This document shows, in pieces, positions 58,034 through 64,000 of a DNA stretch of 64,000 nucleotides. The DNA comes from Ligustrum vulgare (taxonomy: Eukaryota > Streptophyta > Magnoliopsida > Lamiales > Oleaceae). The position numbers and the translations under genes are program-made. Under the pieces are notes generated by a model. The model searched no databases. It was not told the DNA's origin and saw only the letters and a list, made by a program, of their open reading frames with translations. The DNA lies in NCBI GenBank assembly GCA_963555705.1, contig OY743177.1:55262096-55326095 (forward strand), given 5' to 3'. Position 1 is the first letter of the stretch. Each line of letters starts with the position of its first letter.

Positions 58034-59720
58034 TGATAGGTGTATTTTATACACTTATTTGTATGTCTAAATTATGTGTAATTATTGTCGTTTTGGAATA
58101 TTTGCTATTTAATTTGTGTTTATCGTTTACTTTTCAGAAAATATCCCAAAAGATGAAGAATGATGAAATCAATGGAAAAAACACATAATTGGATGTTAAT
58201 TGGAGCTAAATTGGACAAGTGATAAGTTTGTGACGTCAACCGGAAAGATGCAATGTGCCGAAGTAAAGGAATAAGAAGTTGGAGGATCCAGTTGAAGGAA
58301 TTGAGAGCAAAACGAGCGAATTGAGAAGATTCCAAAGTATGGGGACTATATTGTTGCAATTGGAAGTTGAAGGACTGAAAAGCAAATTAAACACGAGGGA
58401 CCAACTTGCAAATATCCAATGATTGGTTTGGATAATAAGAAGATATTTTGAGGATTTTCAGGAGTTAATTGGATGCAAGTATAAGTCAAAAAGGAATGGA
58501 ATATGATAAGAATATTACCATAAAATTGATTCCAATCCTAGAAAATTCTGGACAGAATTCTAGTCGTACTTTGAGACCATATTTTGGGGCAGTAAACGTT
58601 CGAATTAGGAAAATAATATTTCAAGAAGAATTGTATCCCTTTAAGTTATCTTTTTAACGCAATTTGAATCATCTTAATCGGATAAGGAAAGAGAAAGATA
58701 TGGACGAAATACTTAACACTATGCAGATACCAAAAAAGACTCGCGCGCGGATTTGATGAATTTCTTTCCTTCTTCAACTTGATCTCTTCACCAACTATAA
58801 ATACAACCTCTTTGCACGAAAATCGGACCTTTGCCTCTTCAAAGAACGAGCCACAATCTAGAAATCAACATCAAATTCTTGGGGAATCAAGCATCGCAAA
58901 GGGGCGTGAATTGAAGATAATTGAAGAATCAAAACTTGGTGCAAGATTTCCATTCTTTATATTATTTTTAATGAACGTTAATTTTTATTGTTATTGTTCT
59001 TTATTGATGATGTGTAACTAAATTCTATGTTGGGATGAACGATGTAGCCTAGTTATATTATTTTAATTCCAAATTCCGTTATTTTAATGTTTAGTTGCAT
59101 GTATTGATTTATTATTATTCTTAATGCTTGAATTGCTTGATCACCAGTTCATGATATATTGAATTATTTCCATAATCCGAGAGGTGAGTTTATAATTTAG
59201 AACATGGTAATAAATCCGATAATTGAACGAGAGATAGAGATATACTCTTGTTATTATTGCGGTCGTGTGTGAATTCTTGTATTTATTACATCTAGATAAG
59301 GAATATTCAGACCCGCTGTAGAGATACATGGTTGACTTATGTAGGTAGAATTGATTTAAACTCGAGAGCGGAATTTCAATATAAATTAGTGAATTCGACC
59401 GAGTACATAATTAGGAAATAAAACATGGAATTAGAGTTAATTTAATTGGTTAGGTGAAATCGTAAATCCCAACTATTTTACAATTGTTTTTAAAAACAAA
59501 ACAAATTTCGCAATTTAACTCTTTAATTGATTTTTTTTTTTGTTTTAGATTTAAAACCTCAAATTATTTCGTTCGTTCAAATAAAGTGTAGAACTAAAAT
59601 ATTTCGGTAATTAATAGCAGTCTCCGTGGGACGATAATCAGGACTCTTAGGTCCACTTTATTACTTCTCACAACCCGTGCACTTGCCGGGATATCTCGCA
59701 TCGCGAGATATTAGTGAACA
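58034..59720 (+). repeat. Gypsy solo LTR inside copia
   Basis: 1.69 kb from TGATAGGTG to GTGAACA, with a TATA box (ctataaatac) near 58793 marking the U3/R side and no genes. ACCAT (58029-58033) recurs at 59720-59724; the last A is shared with the LTR end, so the duplication is 4 or 5 bp. Removing it rejoins the copia frame from EIDDG to QQIQMENEHY. It is the reference copy for the related LTRs at 13975, 23071 and 26536. Confidence 0.9.
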
Positions 59721-60530
59721 CCATCATCAATCTCTTGATAGGTCTTGTAGAGGGATTTGTCATAGCAAACATGAACGGTGGCACATATATCATACACCAT
59801 CCCGGAATTTTTCCTTTGACAGAATTTACTTCACTTATAGTTGCAATGATCATTCTTGTTAATGGAATTTGCCTTGCCTCCAAAATTGCTTTGTTTTTTA
59901 TGTCGGAAATCTTTCGCAAAGTGGCCGAATTTTCCACACACAAAGCATTTTCTCTTGGGATTCTTTTTGAATGTGTTGTTGACTTTAGTGAACTTTCTCT
60001 TGTTTACTTTGGTTACTTTGTTGCTCTCCAAGACATTGGTTTTAGAAGTGCCAACATGGGAATTTTCAATCTCATCTCTTGCCCTCGACTCTTCCTCAAT
60101 TCGGAGATGTTTTTGAATTTGCTCCATCGAAAAGTCTTCGGAGTTGTGAAGAATTTTCTTCTTATATCCTCTCCAAGTAGAACTGTAGAAGGCAATTTAG
60201 CAATAATTGCTCCTGCTTGAAATGATTCCGGAAGTTCTATATTCACCGCTTTAAGTTTGTTGACAATCACTTGCAATTCATGTACTGGGGTAGTAGGAGA
60301 ACATTTTCCAAAAACTTAAAATCAAAATACCTTGTAATTAGGAATTTTGTAGTGCCTTCCTCTTTGGCCTTGTACTTATTTTCAAGTGCATTCCAAATCT
60401 CTTTTGCAGATTTTGTGTTGGTGTACAAGCCGTAGAGATGATCCGATAATGCATTCAATATATGACCACGGCATATAAGTTCATCTTCTTCACGCTTCTT
60501 TCGATCAATTCGTGTTTACCATACACAAAT
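59721..60530 (-). pseudogene. Copia gag with broken zinc knuckle
   Basis: Minus frames give EEDELICRGHILNALSDHLY, KEIWNALENKYKA, LPESFQAGAIIAKLPST, then MEQIQKHLRIEEESRARDE and the knuckle CFVCGKFGHFAKDF. The last ligand of CX4HX4C is Phe in place of Cys. The frame next passes toward the protease region until the solo LTR. Frameshifts occur near 60276 and 60127. The N-terminus is missing: gag-like sequence begins about 15 bp from the LTR. Confidence 0.87.
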
Positions 60531-60544
60531 TTTAGCTTTTAGAT

Positions 60545-61318
60545 CGTTGAGAAAATTCCTATCTCTAAAATGAAATATCCGCTATAATGAAGTAAACACA
60601 AAATAGAAAGCAAAGAAAGAATCAAGAAATTGATAGAAATAGTAATTATAATTTAGGACTTGAATCACATGGAATGCTATCCTAAAAGCTAAATTTGCGC
60701 CTCTCCAAAAAGAATGCTAAAGGGCCTCCAAGTAAATTGCTTTAACGAATTTCAAGTCTCAAACCAAGTATCAAATAGTACAATTGAAAACTTGGAGACA
60801 AAGAACAAGGAGAGCAATTTAGAAAAGATTCTAACTTTGAAGAACAAGATGTATAGGGTGATAACCTCAATGTATTGATGTTGAATTGTACTTGTAAATC
60901 ATGAATTCTATCCCTATTTATAAAATTCCATCACTCATTTTCGTTGTTCATGCAACTCTTCATAAAAGAGTACAAGTTATTGTTGAAAAGGTGCATGAAA
61001 AAATCTGAAAATTTTCTCCAACGGTCAAATTTTATAACCGCGCGATATGAGACCTACGCGATCGCATGATGACCATATTTTTTAATCAGATAAGAAATCG
61101 CTTAACCACGCGATCCCTGGACCATGAACCGTGCGATCGCGTGGTTCATATTTTGGCCAGGCCCTCCAAGTCCTGTCCGGACCAACTGGTCCGTCCGATT
61201 CGATCTATCCGGACTATATTGTATGGTTTTTGCACTTTTTGGACCGGTTCTCTATGTTTCAATCCGGTTCTTGCACTTTTCAACATTTATAAATATATTT
61301 GAACAACATTTCATGACA
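60545..61318 (-). repeat. 5' LTR of the 7.6-kb copia element
   Basis: 774 bp matching 53750-54532. Its inner end has CG where the partner has TG, and no TGGTATCAGAGC-type primer site follows on the minus strand. Confidence 0.88.
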
Positions 61319-62939
61319 GAACCTGACCAAACGCATCCCATGTCCGCACTAAACACCACCGGAACCATCATCACCACCACGACCAACATTCAATTCATTT
61401 TCACAACGACGCCATAGCCAAACTGAAGCAACATTTCCGACTGTCTTTCATCCATACAACCACTTGTAGCCACTATTAATAACTGAACCACAATTACTAG
61501 CTCAATAACCGAGCTTCCAACCCCGAGACCACCTACCGTCGAACTCCTCAAGGCCTCAAAAGACACCCATTCAAATATAAACCCAAAGATTAGACTAAGA
61601 AAAACCATCCCTTACCTCGACCACCGCCTTTGTTTCCGAGCCTCCGCTGGAAAACCATAAACCCAGCTTAGGTGACCCTCGGTTTTCGCACCATAAACCA
61701 CCCAACCTCCTGCCCCTAACGCGATCACCTACTCCCCTTTTCTCCGACACTCGAAGGAGGCATCACCGCCTGTAGACCGTCGGCGGATAGCGCCGGTAGC
61801 GCCACACTGAGAGGAGACGACACTCCTCTCTCTCGCACACCTCCCTCTGTTGAACGAAATGATAGAGATAGGGATTTTGGGTGTTTTAATTCAACTTAAA
61901 TTTATTCCTCTCAATCCCAGTTCTCAAAAATCGGTTATTTCAGTCCCTACATATTTTCAAAAGTTTTAAAACTTCAACCTTGATTTTCAAAAGTAATTAT
62001 TTTAGCCCCTACATTCTTTCTTTTAAAAATACTCGAGTCAGACCTTTAATTTCCGAATAACTTTATTTCAAGCCCAAACTTTTCAATTTCAACTATATTA
62101 AATTTCAATTTAATTCCCAAGCTTTAGTTTGTTTTTAAAACTTAAATTTCAAAGGAATAATTTAAATTTTCTTTTCTTTTCTTTTAGCTAGACGAGGCGT
62201 ACGGAGACTTAGAGAATTGAACTCAATATTTTCCCGCTCAATTCCCACTCATTAGGATTAAGGTAGACTCGTCCCTATTAATTAGTTTATATTTTAATTG
62301 CATGTAAATGTGTGCTTCATGTGACTTATGTGCATTTATTGTATAAGACGAGACGAGAATTTATATTTCTTATAAAATATTTTATGTTATGAGCATGCCA
62401 TAACTTATATGCATCTGATTGCATGAGACGAGATTATGATTTTGTTGTGCTTGAGGTAACTTATATGCTTTAACGCATGAGACGAGACTACACACACCCT
62501 ATGTTACGAAAGCCTATGATTATGAAGAAGATGTCACTATATGATTTGCATGTTTATGTGTTCAATTCTTATGTAAATTAATTAATTATCGATAAGTCTA
62601 CTGAGTATTTCTATGAAATGTTCATCCCTTTTTAACAACATTTGCAGATGTTGGAGACGGAGGCGATTGATGAGCTGAAAGTGACATTAATAATTAAATA
62701 ATCATATTTTATTATTATTCCAGTTGAATATTTATGTTTGAGAAATTATGAGATTGTCAAAAGTTTTCTTTATTTGAGATTACTTAGCAATTTTATTCAA
62801 ACAATTTGGAGAATTATGAATTTTATCAGCTTTTGAATTATTTAATAAAATCTTGTCAAATTAGAAATGTTATTATTTCAAAATTAGACGAGACAATGAC
62901 GTAATGCACCGGGTTTTTAGAACTCGAGACGCCACAGCA

Positions 62940-62952
62940 TGGTATCAGTGTC
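62940..62952 (+). other. Primer binding site of the long-LTR element
   Basis: TGGTATCAGTGTC follows the LTR end directly and resembles the initiator tRNA-Met primer site (TGGTATCAGAGC). Confidence 0.65.
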
Positions 62953-63355
62953 AGTCTGCGTTTTTGTAGACTGAAAAATTTTCAAAAGAGAAAATTTTAA
63001 GAAACAACTTACGTTATTTAAATTTAAATATTATTAATTGCCACTGCCATCATTCGTTCCGCCAAATTCGAAGGTAAAAAAGTTTATGAAGTTTGTGTTA
63101 TTTTATTTTCGGATACATGTTTTCAATAATTTATGAGACTTAGAAGAAAGAGAAAGAATTTGTATCCGGATTAGAAAGAAAGAAAAGAAAACGAGTTTTG
63201 AGCATAATGAGAATAATAAGTAGTATGATTAAAGAATGATTTTATATAATTATTTTTGTCCTCAAATTTAGAGAATGAAGAACCTAACTGAACTTTGCAT
63301 AATTATTTTAGACATTACAACTTTTACAAGGAAACAACAAAGAATATTGGATTGA
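62953..63355. other. AT-rich leader, no gene recognised
   Basis: Purine-rich, AT-rich DNA behind the primer site, where a chromovirus leader or gag would be expected. No gag motif is seen. Confidence 0.45.
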
Positions 63356-63625
63356 AGGTCCTCATATTTCTTATCGTTCAAAAGGGGGCACTACAAAGAA
63401 ATATCTGAACATGTAACTTATTACTACACCGCACATGATGATGCAATAAAGAGTGGCTTTTGGACTACTGACGCTCAGTCAATTGGCCACTTTTTATCAA
63501 CTTTCCCGGATGACGAGCAATACTTAGCGAACGAGTTTTATGCTAATATAAGGGGACATCGGGGAGAAAATGTAAGCTTCAAGACAGTTTATGATGAATT
63601 TAAGATGCTTTGGGACCAGTTTTGA
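63356..63625 (+). other. Unassigned open frame of 89 codons
   Basis: A frame open from 63356 to a TGA at 63623-63625, reading SEHVTYYYTAHDDAIKSGFW and FKTVYDEFKMLWDQF. It has no ATG near its start. Composition looks coding (mixed charged and aromatic residues), possibly a gag fragment or a captured exon, but I do not recognise the family. Confidence 0.35.
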
Positions 63626-63679
63626 ACCCCAGCACCGGCACCAGAAATGATAGTTGCGTCTATCAAGAATTTTTTGATA

Positions 63680-63969
63680 TTATCCATCTGCAAATCCAAA
63701 ATTCCTACTTAAAAAGTCTGCAAGATAATTATTGATACATTTAATATGAATTATATCAAAATTATAAAATGTCAAATAGGCCTGCCATCTATGGAGCCTC
63801 CTATATTGAGGTTCTGGTGGTAACTTATTTTTTACTAAACCTGCAACTTGAGAATTATCAGTTTCAAAAAAAAAAAAAAAAAAAAAATTGGATAATAAAA
63901 ATAATGAAAACTTTTTTTATTCCTTTGATAATTGCTAACAATTCTTTCTCATGGGTAGTATAATTTACT
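63680..63969 (-). pseudogene. Endogenous pararetrovirus-like RNase H fragment
   Basis: On the minus strand two frame blocks belong to a retroviral-type RNase H. The first (63888-63969) contains the THEKELLAII motif. The second (63680-63856) contains TDNSQV, a basic RRLHRWQ motif, the NNYLADFLSR motif and a stop right after it at 63680-63682. The RWQ and LADFLSR context and the stop soon after point to the end of a caulimovirid polymerase rather than a usual Ty3 element, where integrase would follow. A tract of about 21 A (63857-63877) breaks the domain. Old, inactive remnant; the rest lies beyond the window or is lost. Confidence 0.7.
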
Positions 63970-64000
63970 TATACTTGATTAAATAACTGCAAATTTTATT

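Larger units (their letters stand above)
53750..61318 (-). mobile_element. Ty1/copia element, 7.6 kb, target duplication GAACC
   Basis: The element runs from 53750 to 61318, flanked by GAACC (53745-53749 and 61319-61323). Genes are on the minus strand: gag at the right, then integrase, reverse transcriptase and RNase H toward the left, with LTRs of 783 and 774 bp about 94 percent alike by eye. A gypsy solo LTR interrupts it at 58034-59720. The primer site and the gag start are deleted at the right LTR, so it cannot move by itself. Confidence 0.93.
53075..62937 (+). repeat. Long chromovirus-type LTR split by a copia element
   Basis: An LTR of about 2.3 kb starting TGTTGTAGCAATCGAG at 53075, interrupted at 53749 and resumed at 61319. 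It ends near 62936-62939, just before the primer site TGGTATCAGTGTC. Its length, the gagacgaga words and the initiator-tRNA-Met primer site fit Del/Tekay chromoviruses. No gag or pol of that group follows in the window, so only the LTR and primer site are seen. The left border is less sure than the right. Confidence 0.55.

Overview
The window is nuclear DNA of a flowering plant, most likely a eudicot. It is AT-rich, has GT-AG spliced genes of plant families (pTAC5, F-box/PP2-B, NPF transporter) and is otherwise packed with nested plant transposons. No prokaryotic-style operons, tRNA or rRNA genes or CRISPR arrays are seen. The species cannot be fixed from the sequence alone.

Layout. 1-1260: a TG microsatellite and unassigned AT-rich DNA. 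1265-5800: a decayed Helitron Rep/helicase gene (+) with a 472-bp internal tandem duplication. 6901-10990: an almost complete PIF/Harbinger element with TAA target duplications, a nearly open DDE transposase (-), a Myb-like partner pseudogene (+) and a 105-bp minisatellite between their two divergent TATA boxes. 10994-13640: unassigned DNA ending in a promoter-like stretch with no gene behind it. 13660-34479: an old Athila-like Ty3 element on the minus strand, cut up by later insertions. These are a forward LTR itself split by a 7.5-kb Ty1/copia element, an inverted short gag-type element, a forward solo LTR and a 186-bp miniature element.

34480-48337 is the gene island: pTAC5 (+, plastid nucleoid protein, at least 7 exons), an F-box/PP2-B gene (-, 3 exons, with a foldback Mutator-like element in intron 1) and an NPF-type transporter (+, 4 exons, with a 42-bp coding minisatellite). 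Small Tourist-like MITEs of one family with TAA duplications sit in this island and just beyond it. A SINE with 17-bp target duplications and a Helitron 3' end lie between the genes.

48338-53044 holds a second Helitron relic (-) with a tandemly duplicated 5' end. 53075-62937 is a long chromovirus-type LTR split by a 7.6-kb copia element (-), which in turn is split by a gypsy solo LTR. The right edge (63680-63995) carries the C-terminal part of a polymerase resembling plant pararetroviruses.

No new functional system was found. The most unusual points are the coding minisatellite in the transporter, the minisatellite in a bidirectional transposon promoter, the duplicated Helitron 5' end, the head-to-head LTR junction and the pararetrovirus-like fragment.
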